DNA of 30,056 nucleotides. It comes from Euryarchaeota archaeon UBA556 (lineage in GTDB: Archaea > Thermoplasmatota > Poseidoniia > Poseidoniales > Thalassarchaeaceae). Positions within the stretch are counted from its first letter, which is position 1. The number at the start of each line of letters is the position of its first letter. This document shows positions 9,170-16,133 of the stretch, piece after piece. Where the stretch lies: NCBI GenBank assembly GCA_002494975.1, contig DADI01000074.1:1723-31778 (forward strand), written 5' to 3'. A model generated the notes under the pieces. That model searched no databases, was not told where the DNA came from, and saw nothing but the letters and a program-made list of their open reading frames with translations. Made by a program: the position numbers and the translations under genes.

Positions 9170-9502
9170 TCACCTGTCTATCATTATTATAGCGTCCGTA
9201 GGGCATGCTAAAACACAAAGTTTGCATCCAGTGCAAGGGTCTCTTAATATTCTGGCCTTTCTATTGACTTCAATATTCATTATTGGGCTTGCTAAAGGTT
9301 TGTCATAAAGTTCGATAGCATCATCATCACAAACAATTGTGCATTGATCACATCCTATGCAAAGTTCTTCCTTAACCCAAGCTACGGTTTCTTCTCCACC
9401 TTTTATTGATGCAATTTCTCCTGCTTTTATTGTATTCAACATAATACGTATTTTTTCTTGTTGTTTTTTACGACGTTCTGAAACATCCGAAGCGTCGGTC
9501 AT
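9170..9502 (-). CDS. 2[4Fe-4S] ferredoxin with N-terminal helical extension
   Basis: This 110-residue protein carries two complete four-cysteine motifs: C48-x2-C51-x2-C54-x3-C58 and C90-x2-C93-x2-C96-x3-C100, the second followed by the usual proline (ACPTDAI), the first by Asp in place of Pro (VCDDDAI). It should be a cytoplasmic low-potential electron carrier. The first 40 residues are a charged helical extension (ERRKKQQEKIRIML) not found in minimal ferredoxins and may be a docking element. There is a segment of about 30 residues between the clusters. It is co-transcribed with a two-helix membrane protein and lies close to the Rieske/cytochrome b/HdrD operon on the same strand, separated by one plus-strand gene. 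Confidence 0.92.
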   Translation of the reverse strand: MTDASDVSERRKKQQEKIRIMLNTIKAGEIASIKGGEETVAWVKEELCIGCDQCTIVCDDDAIELYDKPLASPIMNIEVNRKARILRDPCTGCKLCVLACPTDAIIMIDR

Positions 9503-9583
9503 TATGCTTGCGAGAGAATCCTTCTACTCAATACTATGTTTCTAGTAGTCAGATTCATTTCTAACCTTCTTTGCCGAGAAAAC
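9503..9583. promoter_or_regulatory. Divergent promoter region, ferredoxin and small membrane protein
   Basis: The gap between the two divergent starts holds CTCAATACTATG (about 9526-9539), which read on the minus strand (CATAGTATTGAG) is a weak TATA-like element about 30 bases before the ferredoxin ATG. No SD precedes the ferredoxin gene, so a leaderless or near-leaderless transcript is plausible. Confidence 0.3.
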
Positions 9584-9856
9584 ATGAATGGTGCGAGCGG
9601 ACATGAAGTTTGGTGGAAAGATTCTATGGTTCTCCTAGGTCTATCATTACCTGTATCTTTGTGGCTTTTCATGTCAATTTTTTTATCTTTGAAAGTAGCC
9701 TGGATTTCTTTACCTTGTGGTGCTTTGATAGGATTTTTCCTATGGTTAATTGCATTAGGTTACGAAAATCCTAGGATGGCTAAGGCCACATTAATCGGCG
9801 TGGCAATTAATATTATACTTGCATTAATGTCTGCTTATTTGGCCTTTTTAGCCTAA
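9584..9856 (+). CDS. Small three-helix membrane protein
   Basis: I do not recognise this protein. From the ATG at 9584 it has 90 residues: a short polar head (MNGASGHEVWWKDS) and three hydrophobic helices (about residues 15-35, 36-56 and 68-89). An in-frame ATG at 9536 would add 16 residues, but that start lies inside the likely promoter of the divergent ferredoxin gene, so I prefer the later one. The stop is directly next to the stop of the cytochrome b-HdrD fusion gene (one base between). Its place between two minus-strand electron-transfer clusters suggests, but does not show, a link to them. Confidence 0.65.
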   Translation: MNGASGHEVWWKDSMVLLGLSLPVSLWLFMSIFLSLKVAWISLPCGALIGFFLWLIALGYENPRMAKATLIGVAINIILALMSAYLAFLA

Positions 9857-9857
9857 T

Positions 9858-12644
9858 TTATCGATTTTTAGCATTTACTTGTCTTGCGAGGAAAGAAACT
9901 ACATCCAAAATTTCAAAGTCATGTTTTGGATCACCTTCAAATTTCAAGCATTCGAAATGACTGACACATTTAGGGCACGATGTAAGCATTATATCCGCGC
10001 CTGTTGCTTTAACCTCATCAAATCTCTGAATTCTTAATGTTCTACTATTTTCATTACATGACATCATGCTTGAAACTCCACAACATAATCCATCTTCCTT
10101 TGTATGTTCCATTTCTACTAATTCTACGCCTTCAACTGCTTGAACAAGTTCCCTAGGTTCTTCATAGATGTTCATCTGTCTTCCTAATCGGCAAGGGTCG
10201 TGATATGTCACAGTCAAATCTTCTTCGGATTGTAAATTCATATCAAAGCCATTTTCAATTAGATACTCAGTTGTATGCATAACTTTCATATCTTCTAGTT
10301 CATAATCCATTGCAAAAGTTTTGAAGCATTCCGCACAAGATGTTACTAACGTATCAATACCTGATTCACCTAATTTCTTTTGATTGTAAGATTTGAGTTT
10401 ATCAAATACTTCATCCATACCCTGCCATTTTTGGTCATGCCCACAGCATTTCAAGAAATCTCTTCCCAAGTATGTTACTTCTGAACCCATATCTTCGAAA
10501 AGAGTGAAAGCTGCAGTGGTTGTATCTCCAAGGTTCATAGTCCCTTCATTTACATGACTGAAAATCATCTCTTGGTCGATATAATCTACGCAACCAGGGT
10601 AATACCCTACATTTGAGTCAATAGGGTATTCATCTACGCTGATGAACGCATCGTCTGCGTCCTCTTCTGCTTCTGCTGCTAGGACTGCCTGTAGTACTGT
10701 ATGTGGAATTTCTGTAGCAGGTGGACCTCCTACGATCAGACTCCTTCTGATGTCTATGTAAGAGTCATAATCTACTAATTGAGGGCAAGCATTAGTACAA
10801 GCAGTACATGTAAGGCATGAATAGAGCGGCACTCCATCATCTTCATTATTCCATGAATTATAGATTATGTTAAGTTTGTCTCCTGCATTGAATAATCTCA
10901 CTGGACATGCATCGTCACACAAATCACATCCATAGCATTTGTTCATTTCCCATTCATATCCTCTAGCCATACTCCTCATGAGCAGGAAAACCATTGCTCC
11001 AACACCTAAGCAGGGTATGAAAAGAGAGTAAATCAATTTCGCATCAAGGCTCTTTGGATTCTTATGATATGTCGGATTATCTACTGTAAGTTGAGTTAAT
11101 TCACCAGATTCAAGTGTCGTTTGGGATCTCATTAGAGCAGTTCCATCTCCATTTAATAGAAGTGGTTGATAAACAACAGCAGAATAATCTGTAATCATAG
11201 AAACTGACTCATTTACTCCACTACTAATGGTAGTGAATTGTAGAGTATAAGATTCTCCTGATTGCAAGTACATTGTAGTTGATGAACAAGAACCCTCTTC
11301 AGTCGACCAAATAATTTCGTTATTTGAATCCTTCACAGAAAGTGTTTGAGAGTGAACTCCTGCATCTCTTTCACTAGTTCTGAAATTACAACCCATGTCT
11401 GCAGGGACATTATTCATGCCAAAATCTTCCACATTGAATACTATTGAATCAGTAAAAATAATCTCGCTAGATTCTGCATTTCCTGAATATGTTACATCGC
11501 CTCGAGCGCCATTACGTCCAATCTCTGGTTCAGTATGTTGATTAGCGCCTGAATAATCTATAATCAAATTTTTAGTCGGTTGATATATCCCCCAATCTAC
11601 CCAATGTATTGCAGGAAGTATACAATAATCAGCAAAATCTTCACCATGAGTTAGTGTTTCCCAAAGTAGTAAATCAGAAGAATCTTCATACGGCAAACAT
11701 TCATCAGACCATTCTGCCCAAGAGTTTCCTTCCTCAATATGTAGGAGCGTATCTGAAGGTTGAGTTCTTAGTTTATCTAACTCACTTACTTCATCCATTG
11801 CACCCAATCCTCCATAGTCCCAAAATCCGGATTCATAAATAGGCCAAGTAACAGCGCATATGAGGAATGCAGCAACAGCGGATCCTACTGCTATTTGTCT
11901 CCCCAGTCCAGGGGTTAACCTAGCTCCCAATGCATTAAGGCCGAATTTTCGGACACCAAAATAAATTATTGCAAATATGAATATACCTGTCAAAACCCAT
12001 GGTATAGCATTGAATACTTCAGCTGTCCATGGTTGTTGTCTCCCACAGAATAAATATCCATGAGAATCTGCCCAACAATAATTTGACAAATCCTTTGCAT
12101 ATAATTCCAAGAATATATTGATAGAAAATACTGAAATGAACCAAACATGAGCTAAATAAACTGCTCCTGCGGTAGCGAACCAAGGGTCTTCAACTCCTCT
12201 TTTTTCTCTACCTGGTAAGAATGGTGGTAGGGCTAATAGGGTAACTGGGATTCCAGTTATTGCAGCTCCCCACCAAGCAGCATTCCAAAATATGTATTCT
12301 GCACCAAAGAATGCTCCTATAGGGCCTGCTGGGATAGTAAATGAGGGTAGATATTCACCCCATCTCAAGTATCCATAAGAAAATAATACATACCAATCAG
12401 GAAATACGAATCCCGCCTGAGCGAAAGGATCAGCCGCACTGTGTAACGGTGGAGGTATTAACCAACAATAAAATGCAAGTGTAGAAATCATCGATGCTAA
12501 AATAATGGTGTCTCTCAAAACTTCTGAAGGCCAAAATGGATGACCCATATGCGGCCTTCTTCTTTCTTGGTCACCTTCGATTAGGCCATCTCTTTCGCTG
12601 ACATATACGTCTGCAATCCTACCAAACCTCTCAATTAATCCCAT
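9858..12644 (-). CDS. Cytochrome b C-terminal half fused to HdrD-like Fe-S/CCG module
   Basis: This 928-residue protein joins modules that are normally separate. Residues 1-275 match the C-terminal half of cytochrome b (subunit IV of b6f): HPFWPSEVLRD, then the quinol-site motif P82-D-W-Y85, with about five helices (46-63, 118-141, 157-180, 212-231, 250-270). Residues 275-535 form a polar, beta-looking domain predicted to be extracellular. A sixth helix (536-557) and a basic RSMARGYEW lead to a cytoplasmic part: [4Fe-4S] motifs C570/573/576/580 and C610/613/616/620, then two complete CCG domains (C685, C733-C734, C770/C773; C818, C854-C855, C890/C893) as in HdrB/HdrD, GlpC, LldE and DsrK. It could link the quinone pool to a cytoplasmic thiol, Fe-S or dehydrogenase partner. 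It is the last gene of the operon starting at 15644, 14 bases after cytochrome b. The fusion is read directly; the direction of electron flow is not known. Confidence 0.93.
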   Translation of the reverse strand: MGLIERFGRIADVYVSERDGLIEGDQERRRPHMGHPFWPSEVLRDTIILASMISTLAFYCWLIPPPLHSAADPFAQAGFVFPDWYVLFSYGYLRWGEYLPSFTIPAGPIGAFFGAEYIFWNAAWWGAAITGIPVTLLALPPFLPGREKRGVEDPWFATAGAVYLAHVWFISVFSINIFLELYAKDLSNYCWADSHGYLFCGRQQPWTAEVFNAIPWVLTGIFIFAIIYFGVRKFGLNALGARLTPGLGRQIAVGSAVAAFLICAVTWPIYESGFWDYGGLGAMDEVSELDKLRTQPSDTLLHIEEGNSWAEWSDECLPYEDSSDLLLWETLTHGEDFADYCILPAIHWVDWGIYQPTKNLIIDYSGANQHTEPEIGRNGARGDVTYSGNAESSEIIFTDSIVFNVEDFGMNNVPADMGCNFRTSERDAGVHSQTLSVKDSNNEIIWSTEEGSCSSTTMYLQSGESYTLQFTTISSGVNESVSMITDYSAVVYQPLLLNGDGTALMRSQTTLESGELTQLTVDNPTYHKNPKSLDAKLIYSLFIPCLGVGAMVFLLMRSMARGYEWEMNKCYGCDLCDDACPVRLFNAGDKLNIIYNSWNNEDDGVPLYSCLTCTACTNACPQLVDYDSYIDIRRSLIVGGPPATEIPHTVLQAVLAAEAEEDADDAFISVDEYPIDSNVGYYPGCVDYIDQEMIFSHVNEGTMNLGDTTTAAFTLFEDMGSEVTYLGRDFLKCCGHDQKWQGMDEVFDKLKSYNQKKLGESGIDTLVTSCAECFKTFAMDYELEDMKVMHTTEYLIENGFDMNLQSEEDLTVTYHDPCRLGRQMNIYEEPRELVQAVEGVELVEMEHTKEDGLCCGVSSMMSCNENSRTLRIQRFDEVKATGADIMLTSCPKCVSHFECLKFEGDPKHDFEILDVVSFLARQVNAKNR

Positions 12645-12658
12645 ATCTTACAACTCCT

Positions 12659-13525
12659 CTAATGCGGTTCTGCAATTCCTTGAACCCAAACTATGAATAA
12701 ATGAGCAATAATCAATGTTGTTACTATTACTGGAAGAATAAATACGTGTAAAAAGTACATTCTAGTTACAGTTTGACCAGAAAGCGAAGTCCCTGCGAAC
12801 ATTGCCTTAGCTACCCATCCTCCAATAAGTGGCGTTGATGTTGCCATATTTATTCCAATAGTAGCTGCTCCGAATGCTAGGCTGTCCCATGGCAAAAGAT
12901 ATCCAGAGTATCCAAAGAATATTGTGAAAAACATTAATGCAACCCCAATAAGCCAATTTAATTCTCGAGGGTTTCTGTATGCTCCAGTGAAGTATACTCT
13001 ACACATATGTAAGAATACTGCTGCAACCATGAAATGTGTTGTCCAATGATGTATCGATCTAATGATATATCCAAATGGTAATTGAGTCATAATAAATTCC
13101 ATTGATGAATAAGCTGGTGTAGGGTCTCCTTCACCACCTGGTACGTAGTAAAGTCCGAGAACGGTTCCGGTAATTACTAATATTACGAATGCAAGGAATG
13201 AAATCCCTCCTAGGCAATATAGTGGATACCAGTACCAAATAATCCTTAATTTATATTTTTCAGCATGCGTTAGAGGCATTTGTCTATGCATGCTATGGTA
13301 TGCATTCCTACTCATGCCCCAATAATCTTGTATCCTAAATCTTGTATCTAGCCAAGAAAATGCCCATAAAAATGATTTTTCAGCTAGTCCCATGCCAGAT
13401 GCACTAGTTTCGACTGCTCGCAGAATATCTTTTCTTGGCAAATCTTCTCTCTCTTTACGCAGCGTAAAAGCTACTAAGACAACAACGATTGCTATAAAAA
13501 GCCATAAAAACCAAAATTGTATCAT
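12659..13525 (-). CDS. Cytochrome b, N-terminal half (b6 type)
   Basis: The 288-residue membrane protein carries the two b hemes of a Rieske/cytochrome b complex. Heme ligands are visible: H159 and H173 in one helix (RSIHHWTTH...LHMCRVYFTG) and H260 and H275 in another (FLHVFILP...IAHLFI). The 15-residue step between the second pair is the b6f-type spacing, one more than in mitochondrial-type bc1. RNPRELNW and GYLLPWD are standard b6 landmarks. It ends before the subunit-IV helices, which are encoded in the next gene. An N-terminal extension of about 90 residues with one extra helix (1-20) and a long cytoplasmic stretch precedes the usual b6 start. It lies 9 bases after the Rieske gene. Confidence 0.95.
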   Translation of the reverse strand: MIQFWFLWLFIAIVVVLVAFTLRKEREDLPRKDILRAVETSASGMGLAEKSFLWAFSWLDTRFRIQDYWGMSRNAYHSMHRQMPLTHAEKYKLRIIWYWYPLYCLGGISFLAFVILVITGTVLGLYYVPGGEGDPTPAYSSMEFIMTQLPFGYIIRSIHHWTTHFMVAAVFLHMCRVYFTGAYRNPRELNWLIGVALMFFTIFFGYSGYLLPWDSLAFGAATIGINMATSTPLIGGWVAKAMFAGTSLSGQTVTRMYFLHVFILPVIVTTLIIAHLFIVWVQGIAEPH

Positions 13526-13534
13526 ATTTTCACC

Positions 13535-14380
13535 TCAAGAACAGTATGCATACCAGTCTACAAAGTCTGGTAAAGCCTCTATCATATCTCCATTAAGAAC
13601 AAATGGCACCAATGGCATCCCATTAGGTGCTGGTCCTCCTACTTTTTTTATCCCAATGTAATCAAAAGGAGTCCCTCTCCCCATGCTGTTCTTCTCTATG
13701 GCAGTCGGGTCAAATCTACTAGAGTGACAAATACAAAATAATTTATTCCCACCTGATTCAGTTCCTCCCGCCTCCCAACTATCGTTAGTGTAATCGTTAG
13801 TTACAAGTTGCCAACCTGGTATGCAGCACAAATGTGGGCACCTTGAAAAGACAATAATTAAATTGTCATGTATTGAAAGAGATGAATATTCGGGTTTTTC
13901 AGTAACTTCAAACCCTGATCCTACATATTTTCCTCCATCGCTGTAACCTTCTAAATATTGGAATCTTGGTTTATTTGATGCCAATCCGCTACCTTTGTTT
14001 TCATCATCTGGGACATAAATGACATTGACAGGCATCCCTGACCAAACACCTTGTGCTCCGGTCATACCAGTATTGCTGTTTGCAGATGCCTGTACGAAAG
14101 CATCGTAACTCATGGGTTGAAGATGGCTGTCTCCATACCAAACAGTATCTTCTGCACCTGTTGGGACCCAGAATCTAACTGCTGAGTCGCCTCCTGATGA
14201 GCTTGCTTGCCCCATCAATAAAGATGCGAATCCTATACTGCCTAAGCTAGCCATTGTAATGACTCCTGCAGCAGTATTAAAGGAATATCTAAGGAAATCT
14301 CTTCTGTCAATTAGGTTTGACTTTTCTTGACCGTGGTCATCTGACTCTGTTAGAGGGCGTAATCTAAAATTCCTACTCAT
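13535..14380 (-). CDS. Rieske [2Fe-2S] protein with twin-arginine signal
   Basis: This 281-residue protein is the high-potential electron acceptor from quinol in the b complex. Its N-terminus has a twin-arginine motif (IDRRDFLRYS) before a hydrophobic helix (about 38-58), typical for folded-state export and membrane anchoring. Cluster boxes are C181-P-H183-L-C-C186 and C216-I-C218-H219-S-S; ligands are C181, H183, C216 and H219, with C186 and C218 for the disulfide. The common boxes are CTHLGC and CPCHGS, so G-to-C and G-to-S changes are present near the cluster; these may tune its potential. The ATG at 14380 has GAGGT 7 bases before; an upstream ATG at 14404 lies inside the previous gene and is unlikely. 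About 120 residues between anchor and box I are unrecognised. Confidence 0.94.
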   Translation of the reverse strand: MSRNFRLRPLTESDDHGQEKSNLIDRRDFLRYSFNTAAGVITMASLGSIGFASLLMGQASSSGGDSAVRFWVPTGAEDTVWYGDSHLQPMSYDAFVQASANSNTGMTGAQGVWSGMPVNVIYVPDDENKGSGLASNKPRFQYLEGYSDGGKYVGSGFEVTEKPEYSSLSIHDNLIIVFSRCPHLCCIPGWQLVTNDYTNDSWEAGGTESGGNKLFCICHSSRFDPTAIEKNSMGRGTPFDYIGIKKVGGPAPNGMPLVPFVLNGDMIEALPDFVDWYAYCS

Positions 14381-14382
14381 AT

Positions 14383-14832
14383 TCAAACCTCGTATTTCTT
14401 CCAACCTTCTGAATCATTTGGAGTTATGTATTTATTTCTTCTATGTTTTATTATCACAATGTCAGGCATTACAAATCTAAGGTAAACAATACCCATTATA
14501 ATCAAAGTTGTCAAAGTCATAGCCAAAAATAATGATAAAAGTTGTTGGTCCCAGTGGTTGTAAAGGCCGTAACTCAATGAACCTGCCCAAAACAAAGTCC
14601 AAATTAACCCCCATAGCCCTACTAATACGACCATTATCGAGTCACCTGCTGGGGACAAACTAGATCTCACAATAGTTCCTGCATCTGGTTCATTGAATAC
14701 CCCATGATCAACTGCTGAAAGATAATTGTCTTCACTTAATTCAATGCCTTCCAATGCAGAGCGAGCATCTATAATGGATACTTCACCTGATTTTACTTGT
14801 TTCAGCAATTTTAGTACGAGATCATCATTCAT
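14383..14832 (-). CDS. Two-helix membrane protein of the Rieske/cytochrome b operon
   Basis: I do not recognise this 149-residue protein. Residues 1-60 are a soluble, charged, helical part (MNDDLVLKLLKQVKSGEVS...) and two hydrophobic helices follow (about 65-90 and 98-122), then a basic tail (IKHRRNKYI) predicted to be cytoplasmic. Its ATG overlaps the stop of the upstream gene by 4 bases and its stop is 2 bases before the Rieske start, so it is fully embedded in the operon and is probably an accessory subunit of the complex. No heme-binding or metal-binding motif is visible. Confidence 0.8.
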   Translation of the reverse strand: MNDDLVLKLLKQVKSGEVSIIDARSALEGIELSEDNYLSAVDHGVFNEPDAGTIVRSSLSPAGDSIMVVLVGLWGLIWTLFWAGSLSYGLYNHWDQQLLSLFLAMTLTTLIIMGIVYLRFVMPDIVIIKHRRNKYITPNDSEGWKKYEV

Positions 14833-15644
14833 ATTTGATCGCCTCTTCTCTCATGCTTAATTCTTAATCTTAAAAGATTAGATCTTCCAGTGTAGTTAGC
14901 TGAAAATCCATATCTTAAGAAGAATCCACAGAAAATAATTACTATTATCACCGCGAAAAACCCTAGTAATCCTAGCCAGTGTGCTCTCAGTGCCGCTCCC
15001 ATGTGGTGTAAATCTACATGTGAATCAGTAGGTGCAGGTGGCGTAATTTCACCATTTCCTGAAAATACTGTTCTTGTTTTTTCATTGTCTTCACCCTCAT
15101 CGAGAGTTATGGTTAATCTATTCCATCGGTCTAGTTCTGATGGTATGGCATCTCCGTTAACTGTATTGCCTGCAATCCAAAATTGCACCGGCCCATTGTC
15201 TACTGATTCAGGAGCAGTCCATGCTATGTTCCATGTCCTATCTTCGGTTTTTGATCCGGAATTTGTATGAGTCAAACTATCTAATTCCTCTTCCCAATTC
15301 TGAACATCTGACTCTGAACCAATTCCTGCAGCCAGAGTCCCTCCAGATACTTTCATCGAAAACCCTCCTGTTTGCTCTCCTCCTATTTCTGCTCCACCTA
15401 TTAATTGTAGAGTCAATTCATATGTTTTACCTGACTGATAATGGTATGGCACATGGTCTAATACTACTGTTACTGAATTATCTGGTTCCTCTGCGTGACA
15501 TGTACATCCCGCTAATGCGACATTCCCTTTCCCTTCGGGATCCCCTCCAATTCCAGTATGATATGCTTGAGTCGTAGTCGCCAAAAACAGCGCTACAATA
15601 GTCAAAATCAAAGCACGACGGGTTATGAGATTGATACTGCTCAT
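14829..15644 (-). CDS. Exported, membrane-anchored protein with CTCH motif
   Basis: This 271-residue protein has a signal peptide (residues 1-27, ending TTTQA), a beta-rich extracytoplasmic domain, and one C-terminal helix (about 222-243) with a basic cytoplasmic tail. The mature start contains AGCTCHAEE (C47, C49, H50), a motif seen in the Reelin-like 'choice-of-anchor V' family, whose members begin with a GCTCH segment followed by a beta sandwich; the following LTLQLIGG...GGFSMKVSGG fits that family. The operon has no canonical CxxCH cytochrome c, and this protein has the same overall build as cytochrome c1 (export signal, globular domain, C-terminal anchor). CxCH is one residue short of a heme c motif, so heme binding is uncertain. 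SD GGTGAT lies just before the ATG. It is the first gene of the operon. Confidence 0.85.
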   Translation of the reverse strand: MSSINLITRRALILTIVALFLATTTQAYHTGIGGDPEGKGNVALAGCTCHAEEPDNSVTVVLDHVPYHYQSGKTYELTLQLIGGAEIGGEQTGGFSMKVSGGTLAAGIGSESDVQNWEEELDSLTHTNSGSKTEDRTWNIAWTAPESVDNGPVQFWIAGNTVNGDAIPSELDRWNRLTITLDEGEDNEKTRTVFSGNGEITPPAPTDSHVDLHHMGAALRAHWLGLLGFFAVIIVIIFCGFFLRYGFSANYTGRSNLLRLRIKHERRGDQI

Positions 15645-15682
15645 ATTCTATCACCAATTGACATGCCTCGCCACCTGAACAA

Positions 15683-15694
15683 GGGATATTAACG
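15683..15694 (-). promoter_or_regulatory. TATA box of the Rieske/cytochrome b operon
   Basis: On the minus strand the sequence CGTTAATATCCC lies about 44 bases before the ATG at 15644. A transcript starting 26 bases after its centre would have a leader of roughly 17 bases that still includes the GGTGAT ribosome-binding sequence. No other A/T-rich element lies closer. Confidence 0.45.
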
Positions 15695-15792
15695 TTCCAG
15701 TTAGAGCCCTTCAGAGGCTCATCTTTTATTCTAGATTTTTGAGCGCCAATCCTCGCGAAACCTCAAACCAAAAGTTGCGTTGGGTTGGACGC

Positions 15793-16098
15793 ATGGCGAG
15801 TCCTCCTTGGAAAAATATTTACAATTTGTCAGACGACCAACTAATTCTTTTAGATGAAGCTGAAAATGCTATAGAGAAGATGGATTTAAGCAAGGCTGAA
15901 TCAATGCTTTTGAAGATGAACGATACATCACCTAATTGTGTCCCGATATTGAATGTTTTAGCTCACATGTATGGGCGACATCTTTCAGATTTTGAATCAG
16001 CAGTTGAGTTTTATACACAAGTGTTAGAAATTGAACCAGATAATGCTTGGGCTCGAGATGAAAGACGTAAATATAGTAGATATTTGTCATATGATTGA
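15793..16098 (+). CDS. Small TPR-like protein
   Basis: The 101-residue product (MASPPWKNIYNLSDDQ...) is helical and resembles two to three tetratricopeptide units: paired helices around residues 15-45 and the typical AVEFYTQVLEIEPDNAWARDE near the C-terminus, where FYTQVLEIEPDN is a classic TPR core. Such proteins are scaffolds for protein-protein contacts. A TTG at 15739 would add 18 residues, but TTTTATT at 15725-15731 looks like the TATA box and puts the transcript start near 15755, after that TTG. It is divergent from the Rieske operon and 35 bases before the FtsZ-like gene. The partner is unknown. Confidence 0.72.
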   Translation: MASPPWKNIYNLSDDQLILLDEAENAIEKMDLSKAESMLLKMNDTSPNCVPILNVLAHMYGRHLSDFESAVEFYTQVLEIEPDNAWARDERRKYSRYLSYD

Positions 16099-16099
16099 A

Positions 16100-16110
16100 G
16101 TATATCTAAA
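16100..16110 (+). promoter_or_regulatory. TATA box of FtsZ-like gene
   Basis: GTATATCTAAA is centred about 29 bases before the ATG at 16134, directly after the stop of the TPR gene. There is no SD before the ATG, so a leaderless transcript is likely, and the FtsZ-like gene would have its own promoter. Confidence 0.45.
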
Positions 16111-16133
16111 CACTAGTCCTCATTCTAGGGCAT

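Noticed and set aside
14378..14404. Earlier ATG for the Rieske protein
   Set aside because: It lies inside the preceding gene, while the later ATG at 14380 has GAGGT at good distance and starts 2 bases after that gene's stop.
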